A stretch of DNA of 11,756 nt from Bacillota bacterium (GCA_003242675.1 QGVE01000086.1:1-11756), one strand, 5' to 3'; counted from the first letter of the stretch, positions 1 to 8,645 are shown. The notes: generated by a model not told the origin, from the sequence alone. Numbers and translations are program-made.

Positions 1-70
1 GCAGCCCTCCTGACGCGGGCGGTGCGGGGGCCTCCCTTGGACAGGGACCTTCCACGGGGGCCGAGAATCG
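1..70. other. Non-coding edge of window, no feature recognised
   Basis: This GC-rich stretch lies outside the terminator hairpin at 71-104. I see no supported reading frame with a ribosome binding site, and no promoter or repeat in it. It could hold the end of a gene that lies left of the window, but nothing recognisable is encoded here. Confidence 0.4.
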
Positions 71-104
71 GAGGGGCCGGCAAGCCCAGGCTTGCCGGCC
101 CCTC
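71..104 (-). terminator. Strong terminator-like hairpin after the S66 peptidase gene
   Basis: Bases 71-85 and 90-104 form a perfect 15-bp inverted repeat with a 4-nt loop, 21 nt beyond the stop codon of the S66 peptidase gene. The position and stem strength suit an intrinsic terminator for the minus-strand transcript. The bases after the stem on that strand (CGATTCTCGG) are only mildly T-rich, so termination would rest mainly on the stem. The same hairpin could serve a transcript arriving from the left. Confidence 0.7.
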
Positions 105-124
105 TCCCCTGGCGCGGGCTGCGC

Positions 125-1099
125 TCAAACCACCGCGCCTTCCTCCAATACCAACCGCCCGTCCTGGATGGCCGCCATCGCCCCGATGGGCAGCGTGACG
201 TTGGGCACGCCGTGGCCGAACGCCTCGGTCTGATAGACAGGCAGGTCCAGGTCGTCCAGCGCCTCCGCCACGGCCAGGGCCAGACCTTCCTCGGGCGACG
301 GCCGGTCCCGGAAGCAGCCCTCCATGTGCCCGAAGAGGAGGGCGCTCAGCCCGTCCAACGCCCCCGCGAGCCGCAGCTGCACCAGCCCGCGCAGGACCGC
401 CGACGTCAGCAGGCCGACCCCCTCCAGGAAGAGGATCGCCCCTGCGGTATCGGGCCAGTAGGGCGTCCCCAGCAGGTGGAGCACGCCGTTCCAGCAGCCG
501 CCCACCAGCCGGCCACGCACGGCGCCGCCGTCCGGGCCCGCCTGCCCTGCCTGCCCTTCGCGTTCGGCCCGCCCCGCTCGCACCGTCCGGACCGGACCGG
601 CCCATTCGGGCAGCGGCCCGGGAGGCGCGGGGTCGGTCAGCAGCCGCAGCAGGTGAGGCGCCTCCCGCTCGGCGTCGGGCGAACCCAGCCCTTCGGCCAG
701 CCCTGACGCGTGGAAGCTGACGAGGCCGGCCCGGCTGAGGATCGCCGCCTGAAGGATGGTGATGTCGCTCATGCCGATGAGCGGCTTGGGATGGCGGGCG
801 ATCAACGCGTAGTCCAGCCCGTCCACCAGCGTGATGGCCGTGACGCCGCCGGTGGCGCAGAAGATGGCTTTCACCTCCGGGTCGGCCCACAGGGCGTGCA
901 GGTCGGCGAGCTGTGCCTCCCGGCTTCCGGACCGGATCCCCTCCCGGGCCCAGAGGGATTCACCCTCCCGCACCCGAAAGCCATAGGCCTCCAGCCGCCT
1001 CATCCCGGCCTCCACCTCTTCCCGGCGGGAGACCACGGGGCCCGACGGGGCGACGACCCCGATCAGGTCGCCGGGCCGCAGCCGGGGCGGCTTGACCAC
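125..1099 (-). CDS. S66-family peptidase (LD-carboxypeptidase / MccF superfamily)
   Basis: This 324-residue protein has the landmarks of serine carboxypeptidase family S66. The nucleophile lies in the GMSD motif (Ser111), the acid in ILFLE (Glu226) and the histidine in GHGVPN (His296). The LLGTPYWPD segment (about 209-217) precedes the Glu. Family members either trim the terminal D-Ala from murein tetrapeptides during cell-wall recycling (LdcA) or cut the Asp-AMP bond of processed microcin C (MccF). Spacing between the catalytic residues does not decide which. Two oddities are visible: the usual ARGGYG-like segment before the nucleophile reads ATGGVTA (82-88), and a low-complexity Gly/Ala/Arg/Gln-rich linker occupies about 174-192. 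The GTG start at 1099 was chosen because GGGAG lies 7 nt upstream. A GTG at 1117 overlaps the GNAT stop as GTGA and is also possible. No signal peptide is seen, so the protein is probably cytoplasmic. It is probably cotranscribed with the GNAT gene. Confidence 0.85.
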   Translation of the reverse strand: MVKPPRLRPGDLIGVVAPSGPVVSRREEVEAGMRRLEAYGFRVREGESLWAREGIRSGSREAQLADLHALWADPEVKAIFCATGGVTAITLVDGLDYALIARHPKPLIGMSDITILQAAILSRAGLVSFHASGLAEGLGSPDAEREAPHLLRLLTDPAPPGPLPEWAGPVRTVRAGRAEREGQAGQAGPDGGAVRGRLVGGCWNGVLHLLGTPYWPDTAGAILFLEGVGLLTSAVLRGLVQLRLAGALDGLSALLFGHMEGCFRDRPSPEEGLALAVAEALDDLDLPVYQTEAFGHGVPNVTLPIGAMAAIQDGRLVLEEGAVV

Positions 1100-1113
1100 G
1101 GACCGGCTCCCGC

Positions 1114-1611
1114 TCACGGCCGGATCCGCCCCATGACCAGGAGGTCCACATACTGACCGTCGCGGAAGGCCGCCATCCGCTTGCGCCCCTCGACGGCGAA
1201 GCCGAAGGACTCGTAGAGCTTGATCGCCCGCTCGTTGTCGGGGTAGACCTCCAGCTCGATGCGGAGGATGTTGAGCCAGCGGTCGGCGGCGTCGATCGCG
1301 GCCGCCATCAGCGCCTTGCCGATGCCCCGCCCCTGGTAGGCGTCGTGCACCGACATGCCCAGGGTGGCGACGTGCAGGGTCCGGGGGTTCCGGCTGCGGT
1401 GCAGCCCGAGGCTGCCCACCACCCTCCCGTCCACCTCCGCCACGAGCAGGTAGTCGTACTTGGGGTCGTTCGCCTCCAGCCGCTTCCGCCACACCTCCGG
1501 CGTGGTGTGCGGCAGCTGAAAGGTGTTGTAGTAGACCGCCGGCTGCGCCAAGATCTCCGCGAACGCCTCTGCATCGGATGGCCGGGCCATGCGGATCTTG
1601 ATCTGGTCCAC
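1114..1611 (-). CDS. GNAT N-acetyltransferase, YhhY/AaaT-like
   Basis: This 165-residue acetyl-CoA-dependent acetyltransferase carries the GNAT motif A signature YQGRGIGKALM at about residues 107-117, after the beta strand VATLGMSV. The N-terminal region (VYYNTFQLPHT) and C-terminal region (IKLYESFGF, then DGQYVDLLVMGR) resemble E. coli YhhY (AaaT), which acetylates the alpha-amino group of amino acids such as Phe and Met. That resemblance is from memory of the family, not an alignment. The GTG start at 1611 has AAAGGAGG 7 nt upstream. The frame stays open to an ATG at 1692, but that extension is low in complexity, has no ribosome binding site and precedes the family's usual N-terminus. The gene lies 142 nt downstream of aspS, beyond a hairpin, with no clear promoter of its own. 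The S66 gene follows immediately. The substrate is not determined; an aminoacyl-nucleotide toxin is an alternative worth testing. Confidence 0.88.
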   Translation of the reverse strand: MDQIKIRMARPSDAEAFAEILAQPAVYYNTFQLPHTTPEVWRKRLEANDPKYDYLLVAEVDGRVVGSLGLHRSRNPRTLHVATLGMSVHDAYQGRGIGKALMAAAIDAADRWLNILRIELEVYPDNERAIKLYESFGFAVEGRKRMAAFRDGQYVDLLVMGRIRP

Positions 1612-1705
1612 CGGTGCGCCTCCTTTCTGAAGCGTGGCGGGCCACCGCCGGGCCGGCGGCCCCGCACGGGCGATTGCCGCGCATGCCATCATCCGAGGAG
1701 AATAC

Positions 1706-1744
1706 GGGCTGTCCCGGCAGCGTGATCGGCGCGCGGGACAGCCC
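1706..1744 (-). terminator. Terminator-like hairpin after aspS
   Basis: A perfect 11-bp inverted repeat (1706-1716 with 1734-1744, 17-nt loop) begins 9 nt after the aspS stop codon. It could end the T-box operon. The sequence after the stem on the minus strand (GTATTCTCC) is only weakly T-rich, so read-through into the GNAT and S66 genes is plausible. Confidence 0.6.
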
Positions 1745-1753
1745 TTTCCTGTG

Positions 1754-3552
<1,799 letters not shown>

Positions 3553-3556
<4 letters not shown>

Positions 3557-4851
3557 CTCTCAGCCCTCCGCAAGTGCCCGATAATCTGGTCGATCGGCAG
3601 ACGCTCCTGTGTCCCCGCGTCCATGTCCCGCACCGTCGCCTCGCCGCGCTGGACCTCGTCCTCGCCCAGGATGACGACGTGCCGGGCGTTCAGCTTTCCT
3701 GCGTACTTCATCTGCGCCTTCAGGCTGCGCCCCAGGTAGTCGGTGTCGGCTGAGATCCCCGCGTCCCGGAGCTGGTACAGCAGCTTCAGCCCGACGGGCC
3801 GGGCGGCCTCGCCCAGCGTGACGACGAAGACGTCCAGCCGGGGCCGGTCGGCAAAGGCAGCCGTCAGCCCCTCCTCCTCCAGGACCATGAGCACCCGCTC
3901 CATGCCCATGCCGAACCCGACGCCCGGCGTGGGCTTGCCGCCGACCACCTCGATCAGCCCGTCGTAGCGACCGCCGCCCCAGAGGGCGGACTGCGCCCCC
4001 AGCTTGGGGTGCAGCACCTCGAAGACGGTCTTGGTGTAGTAGTCGAGCCCCCGCACGATGCGGGTGTCGATCCGGTACGGGATGCCCATCGCCTCCAGGT
4101 GGCCGAGCAGCCCCTCCCAGTGGCGCCGGCAGTCGTCGCAGAGGTAGTCCAGGGTCTGCGGGGCCGTCCGCTGGGCGGGATGGTCGGCGTCCCGCTTGCA
4201 GTCCAGGAGGCGGAGCGGGTTCCGCTCGAACCGCGTCCGGCAGTCCTCGCACAGCTCGCCCAGGTGCGGCCGGAAGTGGTCCTGCAGGGCCTGGCGGTAC
4301 CGGGGCCGGCACGCGGGGCAGCCGATGGAGTTCAGCGACACCACGAGGCCCGTCAGGCCCAGCCGGGCCACCACGTCCAGCCCCAGCTTGATGACCTCGG
4401 CGTCCACCGCCGGGTCCTGGGCGCCGAAGACCTCGACGTCCAGCTGGTGGAACCCCCGGAACCGGCCCTTCTGCACGTTCTCGTAGCGGAACGCCGGGCC
4501 GTAGGCGAAGATCTTGGTCGGCTGGGGGTTGTTGGCCAGGCCGTTCTCCAGGTAGGCCCGCACCAGCCCCGCCGTGAACTCCGGCCGCATCGCCATCCGG
4601 CGGGCGTCCGGGTCGTCGCCCCGGGGCGTGATGTTGAACATCTCCTTGGTCACGACGTCGGTGGTCGCCCCGACGCCGTGGATGAACAGGTCCACGTACT
4701 CCACCACCGGCGGGCGGAGCTCCTGGTAGCCATAGAGCCGGGCGACCTCCCGGAAGATCTCCTCCAGCCGCTGCCAGCGGAAGGAGTCGCGCCAGCCGTA
4801 CTGCTCGCCGGGCAGGATGTCGTTGAATCCGCGCGGCGCCTGGATGCTCAC
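3553..4851 (-). CDS. hisS: Histidyl-tRNA synthetase
   Basis: This 432-residue class II synthetase charges tRNA-His. Motif 1 lies around 46-72. Motif 2 includes [16 protein letters not shown] (121-136). The histidine-specific IVRGLDYY segment is at 265-272, followed by [10 protein letters not shown] (291-300), motif 3 around 310-321 and the C-terminal anticodon-binding domain. The insertion between motifs 2 and 3 carries CPAC, CEDC and CDDC pairs (178-241), as is common in bacterial HisRS. Two positions look unusual: the RPEGT motif reads RPEFT with Phe92, and the REFHQ/RQFHQ position reads RGFHQ with Gly133. The GTG start at 4851 overlaps the stop of the upstream peptidase gene as GTGA, and the 3' end overlaps aspS as ATGA. 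Expression therefore appears tightly coupled to both neighbours and governed by the upstream T-box. Confidence 0.97.
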
Positions 4852-5588
4852 AGTCCATCCTCCCCTCGCCCCGTGACTGCAAAGGGGTCGTTTTCCCCGA
4901 GGTAGACCGGGTCGATCGGCTCCTCCCGCACCTCGCCGTGGACGGCGTAGACCCAGTATGCCCGGGCCCCGGGCCGGGAGCTCACCACCTTGAACAGGGT
5001 CTCGCCGACGTAGTGCAGGGCGACGCCGTCGTCGGCCGCGATGCCGTCGCCAAGGACCCCCGCCTTGCGCAGCCGGTGGTAGGCCGGCCTGCGCCCGGGC
5101 TCGCCGTCGTAGTGCGGGCAGTGGCTTCCCTTGAGGAAGCCCAGGCCGCGGATGGCGGTGAGCTCCCCCGGCACCGAGTCGGTGACGCCCTGCTCAAACC
5201 AGCAGATGGAGCCGGCGCTCAGGCCCGCCAGGATGATGCCCTGCTCCCAGGCGGTGCGGAGCACCTGGTCCAGCTCCCACTCCCGCCACAGGGCCAGCAT
5301 GTTCTTGGTGTTCCCGCCGCCCACGTAGATCACGTCCTGGACCAGCAGGAGGGCGGCCATGTCCCGGACCGTCGGGCGCAGGAGGGAAAGGTGCGTCGGC
5401 TCCGCGCCGAGCTGGGTCATCGCCCGGTAGAAGTCGACGATGTAGCTCTCCGCGTCGCCGCTGGCCGTGGGCAGGAAGCAGACCTTCGGCCGGGCCTTTC
5501 CGGTGAGGCTCAGGATGTACCGATCGAGAAGCGGGTTGTCCGGCTCCATGGAGAATCCGCCGCCGCCCATCGCCACAATCTGCTTCAT
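4848..5588 (-). CDS. S51-family peptidase, dipeptidase E-like
   Basis: This 246-residue cytoplasmic protein belongs to the class I glutamine-amidotransferase-like fold used by peptidase family S51. The nucleophile elbow GLSAGS places Ser124, the GGGNT loop is at 90-94, and the likely catalytic histidine is His159 in PHYDGE. SAGSICWFEQGVTDS resembles B. subtilis YgaJ. Characterised dipeptidase E enzymes cut Asp-X dipeptides, and other S51 members are cyanophycinases that release Asp-Arg. The exact substrate here is inferred. The ATG at 5588 has AAGGAGGG 7 nt upstream and directly follows the T-box terminator. The frame is open up to 5903, but that part is the T-box RNA, not protein. It is the first gene of the operon with hisS and aspS. 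Control by an Asp-type T-box supports a role in recovering aspartate from peptides. Confidence 0.88.
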   Translation of the reverse strand: MKQIVAMGGGGFSMEPDNPLLDRYILSLTGKARPKVCFLPTASGDAESYIVDFYRAMTQLGAEPTHLSLLRPTVRDMAALLLVQDVIYVGGGNTKNMLALWREWELDQVLRTAWEQGIILAGLSAGSICWFEQGVTDSVPGELTAIRGLGFLKGSHCPHYDGEPGRRPAYHRLRKAGVLGDGIAADDGVALHYVGETLFKVVSSRPGARAYWVYAVHGEVREEPIDPVYLGENDPFAVTGRGEDGL

Positions 5589-5611
5589 CTGAAGGCCCTC
5601 CTTGTACGGAT

Positions 5612-5644
5612 ACAAAAGAGCGCTCGTCCGCATGGGACGAGCGC
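5612..5644 (-). terminator. T-box-controlled intrinsic terminator
   Basis: A perfect 10-bp stem (5635-5644 with 5620-5629, 5-nt loop) is followed on the minus strand by TCTTTTGTA. This is the regulated terminator of the T-box leader. Its 5' arm contains the CGTCCCA segment that can instead pair with the TGGG beginning the T-box sequence, forming the antiterminator. Confidence 0.93.
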
Positions 5645-5912
5645 GTGCGCTCGCGGTGCCACCCACGTTGATGCCCACTTGGGCAGGCATCCCCTCGGCA
5701 GGGCCGCCATCCTTCGGGCGACCCCCTCCCTCTGCTAACGGCGGGAGTCTCCGGCGCAGCCTACGCAGCCGCCCGGGCCCCTGGCCCCGCGGCCTTCGAC
5801 TGCGCAGCTCGAGGGCTGTCCGGCTCCGCCGCCTTCCCGCCGACCTTGCAGCCGAGGGCCGGCTCTCTGCAGGGGGCACTCGCGGAGCCCCGTTCCCCGT
5901 CATCGCCTTTGA
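5620..5912 (-). ncRNA. T-box riboswitch leader, probably tRNA-Asp specific
   Basis: The hallmark T-box sequence GGGTGGCACCGCG lies at 5664-5652 on the minus strand, just before a terminator. Upstream, stem I is recognisable. GATGACGGGGA is its conserved 5' side, an 8-bp helix pairs 5882-5889 with 5822-5829, GCAGAGAGCC (5870-5861) is the AG-bulge motif and GGCTGCAA (5853-5846) is the distal loop. Directly below the 8-bp helix the 3' side reads GGACAG, giving a specifier GAC (5820-5818) followed by A. The antiterminator bulge is UGGC (5661-5658), whose fourth base would pair with a G73 discriminator. Bacterial tRNA-Asp has G73 and tRNA-His has C73, so Asp fits and His does not. A small stem III (5681-5685 with 5672-5676) precedes the T-box sequence. 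Uncharged tRNA-Asp would stabilise antitermination and turn on the S51 peptidase, hisS and aspS. The detailed fold was made by hand. Confidence 0.93.
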
Positions 5913-5918
5913 TCCTGG

Positions 5919-5947
5919 ATTCTACTGATGTTTCCACGGGCTGTCAA
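5919..5947 (-). promoter_or_regulatory. Sigma-A promoter of the T-box operon
   Basis: On the minus strand TTGACA (5947-5942) is followed after exactly 17 nt by TAGAAT (5924-5919). This is a near-consensus housekeeping promoter, with transcription expected to begin around 5911-5913, just before the T-box stem I. It stands out from the GC-rich surroundings and shows that the peptidase-hisS-aspS unit has its own start, independent of hemZ. Confidence 0.88.
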
Positions 5948-6035
5948 TACCCGAAGCCGAAAGTCCACGCGTCTGCAGGGTCACCGTCTGTATCCCAGGC
6001 AGCCGCCGGGCCGGAAGGCCGTGCCGGACGCCCCT

Positions 6036-7646
6036 TTACTCGCCGTAGAGCAGCCGGAGCTCTGCGACCTTCCGCCGGGCCAGCTCCTCCACCCGCTCCA
6101 CGTACGCCCGGGGATCGGTGGGGTTGGCCGGCGCCTTCAACTGCCACCCCCGGCCCTCCCCCAGGGGCTTGTACCACTTGGAGGTGGCGCCGCCGCCCAG
6201 GCCGATGACGGTCTGCCGCTCCTCCATCATCTGGATGTTGTACAGCGACTCCTTCCCGGGCAGGGCGTAGCCCACGTTCTCCAGGGACCCGACCATGAAC
6301 TTCTGCCGGTACAGGTAGTAGGGCCGCTGGCCCATCGCCCGGGCGGTCTCCGCCGCCTCCTCCACCAGGGCCTCGGCCTCGGCGGGAGTCAAGGCCCGGA
6401 GCACCTGCCCGGCCTCGCCCGCGGCGTGGATGCGGGAGCCCCGCTTGACGGCCAGGGTGTGGACGGTGAGGTTGTCCGGCGCCAGGCGGCGCATGTCGGC
6501 CAGGGTCTGGCGCACTTCGGCGGGCCCCTCCCCGGGGAGCCCGATGATGATGTCCGAGTTGACGATGAACCCGGCCGGGTGCGACCGGACCAGCTCGTAC
6601 GCCCGGAAGAACTTCTCCACCGTGTGGATCCGCCCCAGGCGGAGCAGCGTCTCCTGGACGGTGGTCTGGGGGTTGACGCTCACCCGCGTCACGCCCGCGG
6701 CCGCCATGGCGTCCAGCTTGGCGCGATTGAAGGTCTCGGGCCGGCCGCCCTCCATGGTGTACTCTGCCGGCGCCTGGCCCCGGAGCAGGTGTTCCTCGGT
6801 CATGCGGAGCAGCCGCGCGAAGTCCTCGTCCCGCGGGCTGGTCGGGGTGCCGCCGCCGAAGTAGATCGACTCGACCCGGAGCCCGAGGTCGCGGATCGCC
6901 TCGCCGATCAGGGCCATCTCCCGGCCGAGGGCCTCCAGGAAGGGCGGGACCTGGCTCCGGTGCTGGTTGATGGGGTAGATCGAGAAGGAGCAGAACGAGC
7001 AGATGGACGGGCAGAACGGGATGCCGATGTAGATGGAGACCGCCCGCGGGTCGCGCCCCAGGAAGGGCCGCTGCAGCCGGGCGATGCCCGTGAGCAGCTC
7101 GGCCTTCTCCCGGGCCAGCCGGAACTCGCCCGTGAGGCGCGCGACGGGATCCGGCTCCCCCGCGTCCAGCATCTGGTGGACCAGCTTGGTCGGCCGGACG
7201 CCGGTGAGGATGCCCCAGGCCGGGCGGAAGCCCACAAGCGGCGACAGGGCGTCGACCAGGAGCCCCTTGGCGAGCCGGCGCAGCCGGTGCTCGAAGGTGC
7301 GCGGGCTCTCCTCCGCCCCCTGGACCAGCCCGCCCTCGGCCCGGCGGACCCCCTCGGGTCCCCGGGCGACCACGACGACATGCCAGGCGCGGGTGGCCGG
7401 GGGCAGCTCCGTGACCGGCACTTCCGGGCTGCTGGCCGGCACGCCGGCTTCGGGGGCCGGTGCGGCGGGGTCCGCGCGCTCGGGCAGCGCGGTCACATCG
7501 ACCTGCCACCGCGCGCCGCCGGCCGGGGGCGCGGGGCACCCCGGCACCCAAACCGTGAAGCTTTCCCCCGGAAAGAAGACGTGGCCCATCTGCCACAGGT
7601 CGCTGGCGAAAACGGGGCTGTTGCCCCGGAGCAGGATCCCGCTCAT
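6036..7646 (-). CDS. hemZ: Radical SAM enzyme HemZ (coproporphyrinogen III dehydrogenase family)
   Basis: This 536-residue protein has the radical SAM cluster motif CPSICSFC, with Cys at 212, 216 and 219. It is followed by the SAM-binding YFGGGTPTS segment and a C-terminal HemN-like region with PYYLYRQKFM and LGGGATSKWY. An N-terminal extension of about 200 residues before the radical SAM core is typical of HemZ rather than HemN or HemW. The family is annotated as oxygen-independent coproporphyrinogen III oxidase/dehydrogenase in heme synthesis, though the activity of HemZ proteins is less well established than that of HemN. The ATG at 7646 is preferred because GAGGTGG lies 6 nt upstream. An in-frame TTG at 7661 has no ribosome binding site. 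The membrane-protein gene ends 69 nt upstream with no clear promoter between, so it may be cotranscribed. In Clostridia hemZ commonly sits upstream of hisS, as here. Confidence 0.93.
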   Translation of the reverse strand: MSGILLRGNSPVFASDLWQMGHVFFPGESFTVWVPGCPAPPAGGARWQVDVTALPERADPAAPAPEAGVPASSPEVPVTELPPATRAWHVVVVARGPEGVRRAEGGLVQGAEESPRTFEHRLRRLAKGLLVDALSPLVGFRPAWGILTGVRPTKLVHQMLDAGEPDPVARLTGEFRLAREKAELLTGIARLQRPFLGRDPRAVSIYIGIPFCPSICSFCSFSIYPINQHRSQVPPFLEALGREMALIGEAIRDLGLRVESIYFGGGTPTSPRDEDFARLLRMTEEHLLRGQAPAEYTMEGGRPETFNRAKLDAMAAAGVTRVSVNPQTTVQETLLRLGRIHTVEKFFRAYELVRSHPAGFIVNSDIIIGLPGEGPAEVRQTLADMRRLAPDNLTVHTLAVKRGSRIHAAGEAGQVLRALTPAEAEALVEEAAETARAMGQRPYYLYRQKFMVGSLENVGYALPGKESLYNIQMMEERQTVIGLGGGATSKWYKPLGEGRGWQLKAPANPTDPRAYVERVEELARRKVAELRLLYGE

Positions 7647-7662
7647 GCGCTTCCACCTCAAA

Positions 7663-7689
7663 GGGGGCCGTGGCTTCCGCCCGGCCCCC
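7663..7689 (-). repeat. Hairpin directly upstream of the hemZ ribosome binding site
   Basis: An 8-bp perfect inverted repeat (7682-7689 with 7663-7670, 11-nt loop) ends 3 nt before the GAGGTGG ribosome binding site of hemZ. On the minus strand it is followed by TTTGAGG. It could be a weak attenuator, an RNA processing or stability element, or a chance GC-rich stem. Confidence 0.4.
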
Positions 7690-7715
7690 GTCTGCCGCTG
7701 CGTACGCGATTACGA

Positions 7716-8087
7716 TTACCGGTTGCCCGTGTGGCCCGGCACGTAGTCGTCCCAGCCCCAGAGCCCGAGCAGCAGGTTGATCAGCCCGAGGCCCATCAGG
7801 ACGTACCCGGCCTTGCCCCCCACGGCGATGCCGAACATGACGGTCAGCGCGAACACCAGCGGGCTCAGGGCCTTCCAGAGGTAGAACCGGCGCACGAGGC
7901 GCGGCGCCGGGAGGCGCAGCCGCACCCGCCGGGGCGCCGTCCTCCCGGACCGGTGCGCGGCGGCGCGCACCTCGGCCCGGGCGGCCTCGCGCTCGGCCGC
8001 GGTGGCAAAGCTCAGCCGGAAGGCCAGCCCGACGGGCAGGAGCAAGGCCACGCCGAGAAGGGTGAGCCCGATGACGGTAAAGACCAT
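7716..8087 (-). CDS. Small membrane protein of unknown function, three predicted helices
   Basis: I do not recognise a family for this 123-residue protein. It has a hydrophobic N-terminal helix (about 2-22), a soluble stretch rich in Arg and Ala (about 31-69) with a strongly basic cluster RRVRLRLPAPRLVRR, and two further hydrophobic helices (about 74-90 and 93-111). The C-terminus is short and polar. The positive-inside rule would place the basic central loop in the cytoplasm. The ATG at 8087 was chosen because GGTGGGGGG lies 7 nt upstream. A GTG at 8102 has no ribosome binding site. It follows the MarR gene by 72 nt and precedes hemZ by 69 nt, suggesting one transcription unit. Control by the MarR protein is possible because both leaders share a motif. 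Confidence 0.75.
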   Translation of the reverse strand: MVFTVIGLTLLGVALLLPVGLAFRLSFATAAEREAARAEVRAAAHRSGRTAPRRVRLRLPAPRLVRRFYLWKALSPLVFALTVMFGIAVGGKAGYVLMGLGLINLLLGLWGWDDYVPGHTGNR

Positions 8088-8118
8088 AGGCGAACCCCCC
8101 ACCGTTCACGCGATGGTC

Positions 8119-8132
8119 GTTAACTATTCTAC
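8119..8132 (-). promoter_or_regulatory. Candidate operator shared with the MarR leader
   Basis: The AT-rich segment GTTAACTATTCTAC lies between the MarR gene and the membrane-protein gene. It closely matches GTTAACATTTTAC in the MarR leader, differing by one base change and one inserted base. A TAGAAT on the minus strand (8131-8126) overlaps it and could be a -10 box, but no matching -35 box is seen. The function as an operator is inferred. Confidence 0.3.
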
Positions 8133-8159
8133 TCCTCTTTGTTTAAGTCCTCCCAGCCG

Positions 8160-8594
8160 CTACCCCATCCGGTCGAGGATGTCGCAGAGCTTCACCAGAT
8201 CCTCCTCCGTGAGGTTCTTCACCATCTCACGGAACGCGGCCCGGCGGCGCTGCACCGCCGCCTCCAGGGCCTGCTCCCCCGCCGGGGTGATCTTCACCCA
8301 AACCACCCGCCGGTCGCGCTGATCCCGCTCCCGCTCGGCAAACCCGGCCTTCACCAGCCGGTCGACCAGGCCGGTCGCCGCGCTGAGGGTGACCGTCAGC
8401 TCGTTGGCGACCTCGGTCACCTGCAGCGGCCCGCGGGCCTTCAGCGCCTTCAGGACGATCATCTGGCTCATGGACATTCTCGGTCCCGGAGCGACCTCCT
8501 GGTAGGCCGTCGTCGCCGCGGTCATGACGCGCACCATGTTGTCGAACGAGGCCTCCAGCTTGGGGATATATTCTTCGATGCGGGCGGACTCCAT
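8160..8594 (-). CDS. MarR-family transcriptional regulator
   Basis: This 144-residue protein has the MarR arrangement: N-terminal and C-terminal helices for dimerisation around a winged helix-turn-helix. The recognition region runs through VTEVANELTVTLSAATGLVDRLVKAGF (about 58-85), and the wing carries the family signature DQRDRRVVWVKIT (about 91-103). MarR proteins bind DNA as dimers and often release it on binding phenolic or other small ligands. The ligand here is unknown. The ATG at 8594 has GGAGGT 6 nt upstream. A near-consensus promoter lies just upstream, and an AT-rich motif in the leader may be its own operator. The membrane protein and hemZ follow on the same strand, so this gene probably heads that unit and may control it. 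Confidence 0.94.
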   Translation of the reverse strand: MESARIEEYIPKLEASFDNMVRVMTAATTAYQEVAPGPRMSMSQMIVLKALKARGPLQVTEVANELTVTLSAATGLVDRLVKAGFAERERDQRDRRVVWVKITPAGEQALEAAVQRRRAAFREMVKNLTEEDLVKLCDILDRMG

Positions 8595-8625
8595 TCAAAC
8601 ACCTCCGGGGCCCGAAATTCACTGA

Positions 8626-8638
8626 GTTAACATTTTAC
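8626..8638 (-). promoter_or_regulatory. Candidate MarR autoregulatory operator
   Basis: GTTAACATTTTAC lies immediately downstream of the -10 box of the MarR gene, around the expected transcription start. It contains the palindrome GTTAAC and is nearly repeated at 8119-8132 upstream of the next gene. A repressor bound here would block the start of transcription. This is inferred from position and repetition. Confidence 0.35.
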
Positions 8639-8645
8639 AGTTCAG

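Noticed and set aside
3560..4882. Open frame of 440 codons overlapping hisS in another frame on the same strand
   Set aside because: The translation is Gly/Pro/Arg/Ala-rich with no motifs, while the hisS frame shows all class II signatures.
4009..4905. Plus-strand open frame of 298 codons opposite hisS
   Set aside because: Antisense shadow of hisS with no ribosome binding site or recognisable domain.
5589..5903. N-terminal extension of the S51 peptidase through the leader
   Set aside because: The region is the T-box RNA, ending in an intrinsic terminator. A perfect ribosome binding site before the ATG at 5588 and the family N-terminus fix the start there.
6005..6035. Possible terminator after hemZ
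   Set aside because: Short GC-rich self-complementary bits such as GGCCGGAAGGCC occur, but there is no stable stem followed by a T-run, so no terminator was called.
5928..8123. Long plus-strand open frame of about 730 codons opposite hemZ and the membrane-protein gene
   Set aside because: Antisense to genes with clear motifs, composed mainly of Pro, Gly, Arg and His, and without start signals. It is a product of GC-rich third codon positions.
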